A DNA stretch of 18,716 nucleotides from CAIVAT01 sp037137455 (GCA_037137455.1 JBAXKG010000052.1:1-18716); one strand, 5' to 3'. Shown: positions 1-7,939, counted from the first letter of the stretch. Notes: generated by a model from the letters alone, not told the origin. Translations and numbers: made by a program.

Positions 1-781
1 AGGTTGTCGGAATGGCAAGTGCACCATGATTTGGATTGGTTGTGTTGTTATAATTGGTTTGATGGCAACTCACACATTCTTTTGATAAATTTGAATAGTT
101 TCCGTTTGGGTGACATTCTATACAACTAACCAGAGCATGACCTTTTGTTAGTGGGAAGAACGAATGGTTGAAGCCGGCGCCGGTCCAGGTAAAACTGTTT
201 ATAGAATGACATTCAATACAATTTTTTGAATAACCGCCCTGTACATGGTTTGGGTTGTTAGTAGCAACGTAATCGGCCAAGTGACAATCATAACATTCTA
301 CACCAAGTGGTTCGAAACGAAGCAATGATGCAGAGGGATGACATTGGTAACAATCTGCGGTAATATGAGCGCCCACCAGAGGAAACCGGCTTCGCTGATG
401 AACTTCAGTTATATTTTCAACAATCCATGATTTTGGCGTATGGCACCTTCCGCAATCAGGTCCAACCGTAAAATTATGCATATCAGTATGACAATCCACG
501 CAACCGACTTTAGCTTCCGAAAATACCAATGTAGGATGACATTGCTTACAGTCAAGCTCTTCGTGTTGACCGGTTAAGGGAAAGGCAGTTTTATTATGAT
601 CGAAGGCGTAAATTGACTTATCAAGTTTCCATCCGGTTGAACTGTGGCAAAGACCGCAGTTCAACTTAAAATCTTTGCCATGTGGCGAATCCGCAACAAC
701 TCTTCCCGACATCAATAGAAATGCCGATAACAACAAAATACTTAAGGATAATTTTCGTATCTTAATAAGTATGCTCACCAT
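1..781 (-). CDS. Secreted multiheme c-type cytochrome (partial, C-terminus beyond window)
   Basis: Translating the minus strand from the ATG at 781 gives 260 residues without a stop up to the left edge, so the 3' end is missing. Residues 1-30 are a signal peptide: a basic start, a hydrophobic core at about 11-25, and a likely cut after VVA. Nine CxxCH haem-binding motifs follow, with first Cys at residues 42, 78, 94, 110, 144, 163, 188, 220 and 236. The motif FPL(T/V)xxH recurs at 67, 133 and 209, and NPNH at 176 and 249, so the protein is built from repeated haem modules. By analogy with the first NPNH, a further haem probably lies just past the edge. The start lies inside the end of cydB (20-base overlap), and GGAGA directly precedes it. 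The product should be a periplasmic electron carrier made together with cytochrome bd; its redox partner cannot be told from sequence. The cytochrome assignment is very safe, the exact family less so. Confidence 0.93.
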   Translation of the reverse strand, partial: MVSILIKIRKLSLSILLLSAFLLMSGRVVADSPHGKDFKLNCGLCHSSTGWKLDKSIYAFDHNKTAFPLTGQHEELDCKQCHPTLVFSEAKVGCVDCHTDMHNFTVGPDCGRCHTPKSWIVENITEVHQRSRFPLVGAHITADCYQCHPSASLLRFEPLGVECYDCHLADYVATNNPNHVQGGYSKNCIECHSINSFTWTGAGFNHSFFPLTKGHALVSCIECHPNGNYSNLSKECVSCHQTNYNNTTNPNHGALAIPTT

Positions 782-1925
782 TCTCCATTTCAGTAACATC
801 AATTTTTTTACTGTTGATTGCTTTCCAGGCATACCATATATAAGCAATAACAAATGGTACGAGCAATGAAACGTAGCTCATGGCGGTGAGGGTGTAATGG
901 CTTGATGAGCTGTTATGGATTGTCAATGAACTCTGCAAATCAAAGGTTGATGGGTAATAAGCTGTGTTATTAAAGCCGGCCATGATGAAAAGTGTAAAAA
1001 CTGTAAGCACAGTCCCTGCACCGGCATACCAGATACCCGATGATGCTTTGGTCCTGAATGCAAGCAATGGCAATGCAATCCCAGCCAGTACAAGTAGTAC
1101 TCCGGCTAAAAACAGTATCAGAATCACTGGCATTTCCATGAGATTATGAAAGTATTTAAATGGTTCCATGAAAATATAGCCATCCTGAGGTCGGACAGCA
1201 AAACCAGGCATGGTAAAAATTGCCCCGATAAAGGTTAAAAAGAAAACCAGGAATGGTATGGCATTTATCAGAAGTTGCTTTTTCGAACGGGTTAAAATTT
1301 GTTTATCATCAATGGTATTCATGAAGTATAGGATTCCGAGCGCCCTGGCCAGGAAAAAGACTGCAAGTCCGAGGGCTACATTGCGGAAGTTTAAAACGGC
1401 TTCAAGTCCGTGCGCCGGATGCTGCCAACGTGAAATCGTTGGATCAAGGAGGTCGGTTATCGCCGATTTGTTCACAGAAAAGGCCGATCCTGTGAAAAAG
1501 GTAGCAACTGCAACGCCAATAAGAACTGTTCCGAGTAAACCATTGATAATCAAGAACCATTCATAAGTTTTATGGCCCAGTAAATTGTTCGGCTTGCTAC
1601 GGAATTCATAAGCCACGGCCTGGATTATGAATGGAAACAGAATTGCCATCCAAACCCAATATGCGCCGCCAAAACTGGTGGAGTAGAATAGGGGGAAGGA
1701 GGCAAAAAAAGCGCCGCCAAAAGTTACCAGTGTGGTGAATGTAAATTCCCACTTGCGCCCCAATGCATTGACCAGCATTTTGCGTTCAGGTTCGGTCTTA
1801 CCTATAGTATAAATCAAAGTTTGTCCGCCCTGTACAAACATCAAAAATACGAGGAAGCTGCCCAGGATTGAGATGATGATCCACCAGTAGCTCTGCAGCG
1901 TTTCAATTGACATGTTTTCAAACAT
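762..1925 (-). CDS. cydB: Cytochrome bd quinol oxidase subunit II
   Basis: This is the integral membrane partner of CydA in the quinol:O2 oxidoreductase. The protein is 387 residues from the ATG at 1925, within the usual family range. It has multiple hydrophobic segments. The family blocks are recognisable: GRKWEFTFTTLVTFGGAFFA near residue 55, a YEFRSKP loop after the third span, and near the C-terminus the STFDLQSSLTIHNSSSSHYT loop followed by the last span. The start is either the ATG at 1925 or a GTG at 1928 immediately before it. GGAGGG lies 8 bases before the ATG, which I prefer. The start overlaps the cydA stop (TGATG), so the two are translationally coupled. The cytochrome c gene begins inside its last codons. 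Confidence 0.95.
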   Translation of the reverse strand: MFENMSIETLQSYWWIIISILGSFLVFLMFVQGGQTLIYTIGKTEPERKMLVNALGRKWEFTFTTLVTFGGAFFASFPLFYSTSFGGAYWVWMAILFPFIIQAVAYEFRSKPNNLLGHKTYEWFLIINGLLGTVLIGVAVATFFTGSAFSVNKSAITDLLDPTISRWQHPAHGLEAVLNFRNVALGLAVFFLARALGILYFMNTIDDKQILTRSKKQLLINAIPFLVFFLTFIGAIFTMPGFAVRPQDGYIFMEPFKYFHNLMEMPVILILFLAGVLLVLAGIALPLLAFRTKASSGIWYAGAGTVLTVFTLFIMAGFNNTAYYPSTFDLQSSLTIHNSSSSHYTLTAMSYVSLLVPFVIAYIWYAWKAINSKKIDVTEMENGEHTY

Positions 1926-3502
1926 CACTTTGTCCCTCCATCTTTTGGCCCTAGTTTAATTTGTTTGATCATGATCATAATCTCGGCAATCAGCAGTACA
2001 GTGAAAACGACTGCAAAAAGCCAGAATGTAATGCTGACAGAGGTCGCATCGATCTTTGAAACGGCTGCCATCACTGGCATCAGATCCTGGATGACCCATG
2101 GTTGCCGGCCTACTTCAGTCACAATCCATCCTGCCTCAGAAGCAAGGTAAACGAATGGAATGGTCCAGATGGCAAGCCTGAGCAACCATCGCTGGTTCTC
2201 GAGTTTATTTTTTCTGGCAAGGTACAGTACCACGGCGAACAAAACGATAAAATAAAACCCCAGGTAAACCATCACGTGGAAACTGTAAAAAGTCAAAGGA
2301 ATATTTGGAATCACACTTTGCGGAGAGTTGAGGTAAGCATAGCCGAACCAGGGAAAATTCAGTTTAAGCTCTTTTAGTGAAGATTTGACTTTAGCCGTGT
2401 CTTTTGCAACTTTTGCATCGCGGTATGAAGCCAATGCAGATACTGCATTTTTTCCGCGGATAATCTTTTCTTCAGTTGAAAAAGCGGCTGCCTTTTCAAG
2501 AGCGTTCACATTATTGAAACCGGGCTTATAACCACCTTTCAGAATATCATCAACTCCCGGGACAAACGCATTGGAATTTCGGTAGCCAAGAATGGAGAGG
2601 AGTTTAGGAATTTCAACTTTTACCAAGAAAGCTTCTTTGCCATCGTTTGGTTTTTTGTCGGGATCAAGAATGCCAAAGGCTACCAGTCCGGTTCCTTGTT
2701 TTCCCTGATACAATCCTTCCATAACGGCAAGTTTCATAGGTTGTTTTTGTGCGACCTGAAAGGCAGATCCATCACCGGTATAAGCCAGGAACAGGGAAGT
2801 AACAAGACCGAAAATACCGGCCACCATAATACTGCGTTTAGCAAACAAAGTATTTCGCTTTTTGAGAAGGAACCATGCGCTTATGCCTACAACGAAAACC
2901 GATGCAGTAACATAACCTGATGAAATAGTGTGCAGAAATTTATTCACGGCAACAGGCGAAAACAGTACCGCCCAGAAATCCATCATCTCGTTACGTGCGG
3001 TATCGGGATTGAAAATCATCCCAACCGGATATTGCATCCAGGCGTTGGCCACCAGGATCCACAGGGCCGAAAGGTTGGCTCCGATAGCTGTGAGCCATGA
3101 GGCGGCTAAGTGGAATTGCTTGCTTACCTTGTTCCATCCGAAAAACATGACGGCGATGAAGGTCGACTCCAGGAAAAATGCCATAATCCCTTCGATAGCC
3201 AGCGGTGCACCGAAAATATCACCAACAAACCAGGAATAGTTCGACCAGTTAGTTCCAAACTGAAATTCCAGGATGATTCCGGTTGCAACTCCAATTGCAA
3301 AGTTGATTCCGAATAGTGTCATCCAGAATTTAGTGATCTGTTTCCATTCAGGGTTTCCGGTTTTTACATAGATCGACTCCATAATGGCGACGATGAACGC
3401 CAATCCGAGAGTGAGAGGAACAAATAGCCAGTGATAAATAGCTGTTAGCGCAAATTGGGCCCTTGACCAGTCAATAAGCGAAAGATCTGCATGTTCAACC
3501 AT
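1925..3502 (-). CDS. cydA: Cytochrome bd quinol oxidase subunit I
   Basis: This is the haem-bearing catalytic subunit of cytochrome bd, which oxidises quinol and reduces O2 to water in the inner membrane. The protein is 525 residues. The expected residues can be matched to the E. coli protein: H24 (E. coli H19, high-spin haem ligand), E104 and E112 in the APLAIEG..AFFLES block, H191 in the HTISSGYVT block and M411 in the FHVMV block (low-spin haem ligands), K257 and E262 in the quinol site, and GRQPW at 465-469. Nine or so membrane spans are visible. The Q-loop between about 250 and 400 is hydrophilic and of ordinary length for the short-loop type. The gene sits 45 bases after the DUF4492 gene and overlaps cydB by one to four bases. 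A TATCTTTG box lies about 20 bases before the ATG. Confidence 0.97.
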   Translation of the reverse strand: MVEHADLSLIDWSRAQFALTAIYHWLFVPLTLGLAFIVAIMESIYVKTGNPEWKQITKFWMTLFGINFAIGVATGIILEFQFGTNWSNYSWFVGDIFGAPLAIEGIMAFFLESTFIAVMFFGWNKVSKQFHLAASWLTAIGANLSALWILVANAWMQYPVGMIFNPDTARNEMMDFWAVLFSPVAVNKFLHTISSGYVTASVFVVGISAWFLLKKRNTLFAKRSIMVAGIFGLVTSLFLAYTGDGSAFQVAQKQPMKLAVMEGLYQGKQGTGLVAFGILDPDKKPNDGKEAFLVKVEIPKLLSILGYRNSNAFVPGVDDILKGGYKPGFNNVNALEKAAAFSTEEKIIRGKNAVSALASYRDAKVAKDTAKVKSSLKELKLNFPWFGYAYLNSPQSVIPNIPLTFYSFHVMVYLGFYFIVLFAVVLYLARKNKLENQRWLLRLAIWTIPFVYLASEAGWIVTEVGRQPWVIQDLMPVMAAVSKIDATSVSITFWLFAVVFTVLLIAEIMIMIKQIKLGPKDGGTK

Positions 3503-3521
3503 GATCGTAAAGTTTTACATG

Positions 3522-3529
3522 CAAAGATA
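3522..3529 (-). promoter_or_regulatory. Candidate Bacteroidota -7 box for cydA
   Basis: The minus strand reads TATCTTTG here, an exact match to TAnnTTTG, 19 bases before the cydA ATG. No good TTTG sits at the -33 distance, so this is half a promoter by sequence. It could let cydAB be expressed apart from the DUF4492 gene. Confidence 0.35.
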
Positions 3530-3547
3530 ACGAAATATAATAGCAGA

Positions 3548-3760
3548 TTATTTTCGCTTGATGAGTTGTTCGCGAACATATTCGCCCCGCTCTTTATCCG
3601 TCTTGAAACTGGAGTTCAGGAAATTCGGGAAAAAAAATAACCGGAGAATAAAAAATATGACTAATAATTTGATGAGAATGATGGCCCAGAGCTTTCTTCC
3701 AACAGTCATACTGCGGAATCCATCAAAATAGAATAAAAATATTCGTTTGATCAGATTCAA
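3548..3760 (-). CDS. DUF4492-type small membrane protein next to cydAB (possible CydX-like subunit)
   Basis: This is a 70-residue protein with a short amphipathic start containing FYFDGFRSM, a GRKLW turn and one hydrophobic span at about 24-46, followed by a charged tail ending REQLIKRK. I recognise the pattern as the DUF4492 family, which in Bacteroidota is commonly found directly upstream of cydA. The start appears to be a TTG at 3760. An in-frame TAG lies two codons upstream, and AAAGGA is 9 bases before the TTG, a clear Shine-Dalgarno-like site. The only in-frame ATG near the start is internal (residue 18) and would cut off the conserved FDGFRSM motif. Its position and single span suggest an accessory subunit of cytochrome bd similar in role to CydX, but that role is inferred from context, not from homology to CydX. 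Confidence 0.85.
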   Translation of the reverse strand: MNLIKRIFLFYFDGFRSMTVGRKLWAIILIKLLVIFFILRLFFFPNFLNSSFKTDKERGEYVREQLIKRK

Positions 3761-3774
3761 ATTCTAAAGTCCTT

Positions 3775-3795
3775 TGTAATTCGCAATTCGTAATT
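3775..3795. repeat. Three tandem heptamers, consensus CGT(A/C)ATT
   Basis: In the 42-base gap between the TPM gene and the DUF4492 gene, three consecutive 7-mers read TGTAATT, CGCAATT and CGTAATT. The same 7-base period and nearly the same consensus appears at 10023-10043 in another intergenic gap. The function is unknown. Confidence 0.6.
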
Positions 3796-3802
3796 ATGAC
3801 TT

Positions 3803-4612
3803 TTACCAGCTTCCTCCTGCACCGCCTCCACCAAAACTTCCACCTCCAAAGCCACCGAAACCGCCACCACCTCCGCCGCCGGATCCGCCACTGAAATCAC
3901 TCCATGAACCGCCACTGCCGCGTCCCATTGATCCAAGCAACATGAAGGCAGTCAATAAAGGCAGGCTTTTCCCGATCGAAGTACCACGGGCACGACTGCC
4001 ACGTATCAATGTGAAAACAATTACCATAATTATGATCGGGATTATAAGGCCATATGGACTGGATTTTTTGCCTTTTCGGTTTCCATATTGATCTGCTGTG
4101 TATTCGCCTTTGGCCAGAGAAATCATCGCCGAGGTCGCAGCATCAACTCCTGCATAATAGTTATCAGTACGAAAATTCGGGATCATCTCATTTTCAACAA
4201 TACGCTTGCAAAGGGCATCAGGTATGACTCCTTCAAGACCATAACCGGTTTGGATGCATGCCTCTCCTTTCTCGTTGCGGTACTTGGGTTTTACAAGCAC
4301 GACAGCGCCGTTATTCTTGCCTTTCTGGCCAACACCCCATTTTTCTCCAATCAACCGGGCAAATTCATTTTTATCGTACCCGTTTAATGATTTAACAAGT
4401 ACGACAACGATTTGAGTAGAAGATGAATCATTGAAGATGACAAGTTTCCGTTCCAGATTCTGCGCTTCATCGCCACTTAACACTCCGGCAAAATCATTCA
4501 CCAGCCTCGGTGGTTCTGGTCTTGCCGGAATATCCTGCCCTGTAACAGTCGAACCAGCAAAAAACAGGAAAGACCCTAAAAAAGAGATAAAGAAATTTCT
4601 GAAAATTTTCAT
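3803..4612 (-). CDS. Secreted, membrane-anchored TPM-domain protein with Gly-rich tail (YgcG type)
   Basis: The protein is 269 residues. Residues 1-25 are a signal peptide (cut near TGQ). A TPM domain follows at about 35-170, with the markers NDFAGVLS (39-46), WGVGQKGKNNGAVVLV and the GYGLEGVIPD block. A membrane span lies at about 188-204, a second weaker hydrophobic stretch at about 215-228, and a Gly/Ser-rich tail from about 229 ends in GGSW. This is the standard layout of the YgcG-like family, in which the TPM domain faces the periplasm. The family's biochemical role is not settled; TPM domains have been described as acid phosphatases in plants and are linked to envelope or photosystem maintenance. 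It is the third gene of a lemA-TPM-TPM set, which is a common bacterial association. The GC-rich repetitive DNA at 3810-3900 only reflects glycine codons. Confidence 0.9.
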   Translation of the reverse strand: MKIFRNFFISFLGSFLFFAGSTVTGQDIPARPEPPRLVNDFAGVLSGDEAQNLERKLVIFNDSSSTQIVVVLVKSLNGYDKNEFARLIGEKWGVGQKGKNNGAVVLVKPKYRNEKGEACIQTGYGLEGVIPDALCKRIVENEMIPNFRTDNYYAGVDAATSAMISLAKGEYTADQYGNRKGKKSSPYGLIIPIIIMVIVFTLIRGSRARGTSIGKSLPLLTAFMLLGSMGRGSGGSWSDFSGGSGGGGGGGFGGFGGGSFGGGGAGGSW

Positions 4613-4652
4613 AAAATTGTTTTTCTCAACAGCTCAAATTAAATCCGGATTT

Positions 4653-5099
4653 TTAGTCTTTCCCAAACGAAATATCATCGGCGAGTTCATTTACATCATT
4701 ACTTTGGCGTGGAAAATGCTTTTTCAAATGCTTTCCTGTTAATGTAATCGCCTCAATTAAGCCATCTGCGAAATGATTTTCCCTGAAATAGTTCAGCATC
4801 ATGGCCTTGATATCATCCCAGTAATTTTCAGGAACAACCTTGTGAATACCGCTATCGCCAATAATGGCAAAGCGGCGATTCTTCACAGCCAGGTATATTA
4901 AAACTCCGTTTCGCAAGTCAGTTTTATTCATTCCGAGTTGCTTGAATACAAACGCGGCACGATCCATCACGTCGCCTGAGAAGGTGTTCTCAATGTGAAC
5001 ACGGATCTCACCGGATGTGTCCAATTCGGCATTCATGATGGCTTGTGTGATATCCTCTTTCTCCTGTTTTGAAAAAAAGTCAACTGCAGCCTTAACCAT
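4653..5099 (-). CDS. Stand-alone TPM-domain protein without signal or membrane anchor
   Basis: The protein is 148 residues and almost entirely a TPM domain (about 8-130). Markers are TSGEIRVHI (29-37), RNGVLIYLAVKNRRFAIIGD in the middle and a helix with a C-terminal LTGKHLKKHFP motif. No signal peptide or transmembrane segment is visible, so it is predicted to be cytoplasmic or peripheral, unlike its exported neighbour. It lies 22 bases after lemA and 40 before the longer TPM gene, all co-oriented. AGGA sits shortly before the ATG. Which molecule it acts on is unknown. Paired short and long TPM proteins behind lemA recur in Bacteroidota, which suggests a cooperative envelope role, but that is inference. 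Confidence 0.88.
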   Translation of the reverse strand: MVKAAVDFFSKQEKEDITQAIMNAELDTSGEIRVHIENTFSGDVMDRAAFVFKQLGMNKTDLRNGVLIYLAVKNRRFAIIGDSGIHKVVPENYWDDIKAMMLNYFRENHFADGLIEAITLTGKHLKKHFPRQSNDVNELADDISFGKD

Positions 5100-5121
5100 G
5101 GGTTCCTAAATTTATAGTTTA

Positions 5122-5718
5122 CTAAAACTCAACTTTTGGAGCTTTGTCAGCTCCGGCCTGGGCCGAAAAATAGGCTTTCTTCTGGAACCCGAGCATACCG
5201 GCGAAAATACTATTCGGGAATCGACGCAGATAGGTGTTGTATGCCTGGGCCGACTCGTTGAACTTCATTCTTTCAACAGTAATCCTGTTTTCGGTACCTT
5301 CGAGCTGAGCCTGTAACTCTGAGAAATTTTGTGTGGCCTTCAGTTCAGGATATTTTTCAACAACTACCATCAATCTTCCAAGAGCAGAACTAACACCATT
5401 TTGAGCCTCCTGGAATTTTTGCAGCGAACCTTCATCCAGGTTCTTGGGATTGATTTGAACGCTGGTAGCCTTGGCACGCGCTTCTATTACAGCTGTAAGA
5501 GTTTGTTGCTCAAATTTGGCGACTCCTTTCACCGTGTTAACCAGATTTGGAATGAGGTCGAGCCTGCGCTGATAAACATTCTCTACATTGGCCCAGGCCT
5601 GGTTTACACCCTCCTCTTTGGTGACCAGATTATTGTTTATCCCGGTTACCCATGATATCAGGAGAACGATCACTCCGATAACGACAATCAATATAATCCA
5701 ACCTTTATTTAGTTTCAT
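5122..5718 (-). CDS. lemA: LemA family protein
   Basis: The protein is 198 residues. One N-terminal membrane span (about 7-27) is followed by a helical domain typical of LemA: the NNLVTKEEGVNQAWANVENV block, then YQRRLDLIPNLVNTVKGVAK, and later the YNTYLRRFPNSIFAG motif. The topology is N-terminal anchor with the helical part outside the cytoplasm. The LemA fold is known but its activity is not; in many bacteria the gene is beside TPM-domain genes, exactly as here. It starts 42 bases after htpG with no terminator between, so read-through from htpG is possible. No exact promoter box was found upstream. Confidence 0.95.
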   Translation of the reverse strand: MKLNKGWIILIVVIGVIVLLISWVTGINNNLVTKEEGVNQAWANVENVYQRRLDLIPNLVNTVKGVAKFEQQTLTAVIEARAKATSVQINPKNLDEGSLQKFQEAQNGVSSALGRLMVVVEKYPELKATQNFSELQAQLEGTENRITVERMKFNESAQAYNTYLRRFPNSIFAGMLGFQKKAYFSAQAGADKAPKVEF

Positions 5719-5760
5719 GATTCAATAGATTTAGAAATAATTTTTGCTAAGTTACTATAT

Positions 5761-7671
5761 TTATACCATTTGGTCTGTACTTCTCTTTATAAAATCTGCC
5801 AAATCCTTGCCTTTAAGCATATTTTGTGCAAGCAGGGCCAGATCGAACAATTGCTTGATGGCGCTTGTCTGTTTTTCGCTTTCCGGTTCAAGCAACAACC
5901 TGCCAACCAGGGGATTATTCGAGTTTATAACCAGATTGTAATTTTCCGGCATTTCTCCCATAAAACTATAGCCGCCACCTCCGCCAAGCGCCGACATATC
6001 CTTCATACGCCGCATAAATTCATTTTGAGTGATCAGCAGAGGAGAATCCTTTTCGCTCAGGCTTTCAAAAACAACCGTGAATTTTTTAGGATCTATCTGT
6101 TTTTCAATAAGCTCTTTAATAGATTTTTGCTGGTCATCATTGAGCTTTGATGGTAAGGCATCTTCCTTTTTAATCATTTTATCGATGGTGTCGCTATCAA
6201 CGCGGGTAAAACGCGTTTTATCGAGTTTTTGCTCGAGTGCATTGATGAAATGCGCCTCAAGAATTCCATCCATATACAAAACATCATATCCTCTCGCTTT
6301 TACCGTTTCAATAAAACTATATTGTTCCTGCTGGTTGGTTGCATACAGATATATGAGTTGTCCGTCTTTGTCCTTTTGAGCAGGCTTGACAAGTTTTTCA
6401 TACTCTTCAAAAGTGAAATATTTACCATCGACATTTTTCAAGAGGCAGAATTTCTTTGCACGGTCCCAGAATTCAGGCTGGGAAATAATTCCATATTCGA
6501 TAAATACCTTTATATCATCCCATTTGGCTTCAAAATCAGGCCGGGTATCTTTAAAAAGCGATTCCAGTTTATCAGCTACTTTTTTGGTGATATGGTTTGA
6601 AATCTTTTTTACGTTGGGATCACTCTGAAGATAGCTACGCGAAACATTCAACGGAATATCAGGTGAGTCGAGAACACCGTGTAACAAGGTGAGGAAATCA
6701 GGAACAATGCCTTCAACCGAATCTGTGACAAAAACCTGGTTGCAATATAATTGGATTTTATCCTTCTGAACCTCAAGGTTTCGCTTTACCTTCGGGAAGT
6801 AAAGTATTCCGGTGAGGTTGAAGGGATAATCAACATTGAGGTGGATCCAGAAAAGTGGTTCATCAAAGGTGTAAGGGTAGAGTTCCCGGTAAAAACTTTT
6901 ATAATCCTCATCTTTAAGGTCAACAGGTTTCTTTTTCCAGATGGGGTCGGTGTTATTGATGATGCGTGGTTTTTCAACTTCCACCTGCTTGTCATGGCCA
7001 TCCTTGTCTTTCTCACCTTCAACTTTTTCCCATGTTTTTTCAGTGCCGAAACGTATGGGAACGGGCAGAAACTTACAGTATTTTTTCAGGATTCCCAGCA
7101 GGGTGTGTTCTTCCAGGTAATCTTTCGAATCATCAGCAATATGAAGAATCACTTCAGTACCACGGTCGCTCTTATCGCATTCATCCATGGTATAATCGGG
7201 ACTGCCATCACATTCCCAGTGAACGCCGGCTGTTTCTCCTTTTTTCTGATATGTCTTTGTATAAATATCAACCCTGTCGGAAACCATGAAACTGGAATAA
7301 AAACCCAATCCGAAATGACCAATAATGGCATTCATTTCTGTTTCCGATTTGGTTTTAAATTTTTTAATGAACTCCTCAGCGCTTGAAAATGCAATCTGGT
7401 TTATATATTTGTCAACCTCCACTGAGGTCATTCCGATGCCTTTATCTTTAACAGATATCGTTTTTTTCTTTTTATCCAGGGTTACCTCAATGGTGAGATC
7501 AGTAAGATCACCATTATATTTTCCCAGGGCTGCAAGGGTTTTGAGTTTTTGCGTTGCATCAACAGCGTTGGAAATTAACTCACGCAGGAATATTTCATGT
7601 TCCGAATAGAGGAATTTCTTGATAATCGGAAAAATGTTTTCAGTTTGAACGTTGATTTTACCTTTTTGCAT
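5761..7671 (-). CDS. htpG: Chaperone HtpG (bacterial Hsp90)
   Basis: This is an ATP-dependent cytoplasmic chaperone dimer. The start is taken at the ATG at 7671 (MQKGKINVQTE), giving 636 residues, close to the 624 of E. coli. The frame stays open for 25 codons upstream but without family similarity, so I excluded them. The GHKL ATPase motifs are intact: RELISNAVDA (30-39, catalytic Glu31), KDKGIGM (75-81) and GHFGLGFYSSF (118-128), then GTEVILHI. The middle domain carries NVSRSYLQ, where E. coli has NVSREILQ; this matters for ATP hydrolysis and looks normal for Bacteroidota. A short charged stretch GEKDKDGHDKQVEVEK links the N and middle domains. A candidate promoter lies at 7707-7739 just below a strong hairpin. 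Confidence 0.97.
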   Translation of the reverse strand: MQKGKINVQTENIFPIIKKFLYSEHEIFLRELISNAVDATQKLKTLAALGKYNGDLTDLTIEVTLDKKKKTISVKDKGIGMTSVEVDKYINQIAFSSAEEFIKKFKTKSETEMNAIIGHFGLGFYSSFMVSDRVDIYTKTYQKKGETAGVHWECDGSPDYTMDECDKSDRGTEVILHIADDSKDYLEEHTLLGILKKYCKFLPVPIRFGTEKTWEKVEGEKDKDGHDKQVEVEKPRIINNTDPIWKKKPVDLKDEDYKSFYRELYPYTFDEPLFWIHLNVDYPFNLTGILYFPKVKRNLEVQKDKIQLYCNQVFVTDSVEGIVPDFLTLLHGVLDSPDIPLNVSRSYLQSDPNVKKISNHITKKVADKLESLFKDTRPDFEAKWDDIKVFIEYGIISQPEFWDRAKKFCLLKNVDGKYFTFEEYEKLVKPAQKDKDGQLIYLYATNQQEQYSFIETVKARGYDVLYMDGILEAHFINALEQKLDKTRFTRVDSDTIDKMIKKEDALPSKLNDDQQKSIKELIEKQIDPKKFTVVFESLSEKDSPLLITQNEFMRRMKDMSALGGGGGYSFMGEMPENYNLVINSNNPLVGRLLLEPESEKQTSAIKQLFDLALLAQNMLKGKDLADFIKRSTDQMV

Positions 7672-7706
7672 AGTTTGTTGTGTTAAATTTGGTGACAAAA
7701 GGGTAT

Positions 7707-7739
7707 CAAAGTGAGTGCCAACCGAAACCCACTGCCAAA
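7707..7739 (-). promoter_or_regulatory. Candidate htpG promoter (-33 TTTG, -7 TCACTTTG)
   Basis: On the minus strand TTTG (7736-7739) is followed after 21 bases by TCACTTTG (7707-7714), seven of eight positions against TAnnTTTG counting the free ones. The start codon is about 35 bases further on. The spacing fits the Bacteroidota housekeeping promoter, but the second base of the -7 box is off consensus. Confidence 0.35.
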
Positions 7740-7742
7740 ATG

Positions 7743-7777
7743 ACAAAGGGCCGCATGTGTTACATGCAGCCCTTTGT
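7743..7777 (-). terminator. Long stem-loop after the small ORF, before htpG
   Basis: ACAAAGGGC (7743-7751) pairs with GCCCTTTGT (7769-7777), and GCATGT (7753-7758) with ACATGC (7762-7767). There is one C-A mismatch in the stem and a 3-base loop. On the minus strand it begins 19 bases after the stop of the 40-codon ORF and is followed by CATTTTGG, a poor T tract. A terminator of the small ORF is the simplest reading; an RNA-stability element is possible. Confidence 0.65.
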
Positions 7778-7796
7778 GATGTGTGTACTTTTATGC

Positions 7797-7919
7797 TTAA
7801 CTATTCTTCATGATGGTAAATACCAATGAGATGACTACAATTGTATTAAAAATGAAAAAGCTAATCGTAGCCAGGGTAAACATTGAGTAATTTTTTGTTT
7901 GAATGTCTTTAGCGTCCAT
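7797..7919 (-). CDS. Putative 40-residue single-span membrane peptide
   Basis: The ATG at 7919 opens 40 codons ending in TAA at 7797. The peptide has a polar start (MDAKDIQTKNYS), one hydrophobic span of about 22 residues (roughly 15-36, rich in F, I, V and T) and a short basic end IMKNS. I recognise no family. Support for its being real is contextual: a -33/-7-like promoter sits 14 to 20 bases upstream (7940-7971), a strong hairpin follows 19 bases after the stop, and the hydrophobic span is clean for a random AT-rich ORF. Against it: no Shine-Dalgarno site (often absent in this phylum), and AT-rich DNA readily encodes hydrophobic residues. It may be an accessory subunit or a regulator of a membrane enzyme; nothing in the sequence says which. 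Confidence 0.5.
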   Translation of the reverse strand: MDAKDIQTKNYSMFTLATISFFIFNTIVVISLVFTIMKNS

Positions 7920-7939
7920 GGCATTTTGAATTTACCGTA

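Noticed and set aside
3805..3900. Repetitive GC-rich CCNCC pattern at the 3' end of the longer TPM gene
   Set aside because: It is explained by glycine codons of the Gly-rich tail, not by a separate DNA repeat.
6751..7386. 211-codon open frame on the plus strand opposite htpG
   Set aside because: It is entirely antisense to well-conserved htpG coding sequence, has no family resemblance and no promoter; a shadow frame.
7705..7721. TTGGCACTC-like sequence before htpG, resembling half a CIRCE element or a sigma54 -24/-12 promoter
   Set aside because: No inverted GAGTGCTAA partner for CIRCE, and the essential GC of the -12 element is GA. A Bacteroidota-type promoter overlaps the same bases and explains the region better.
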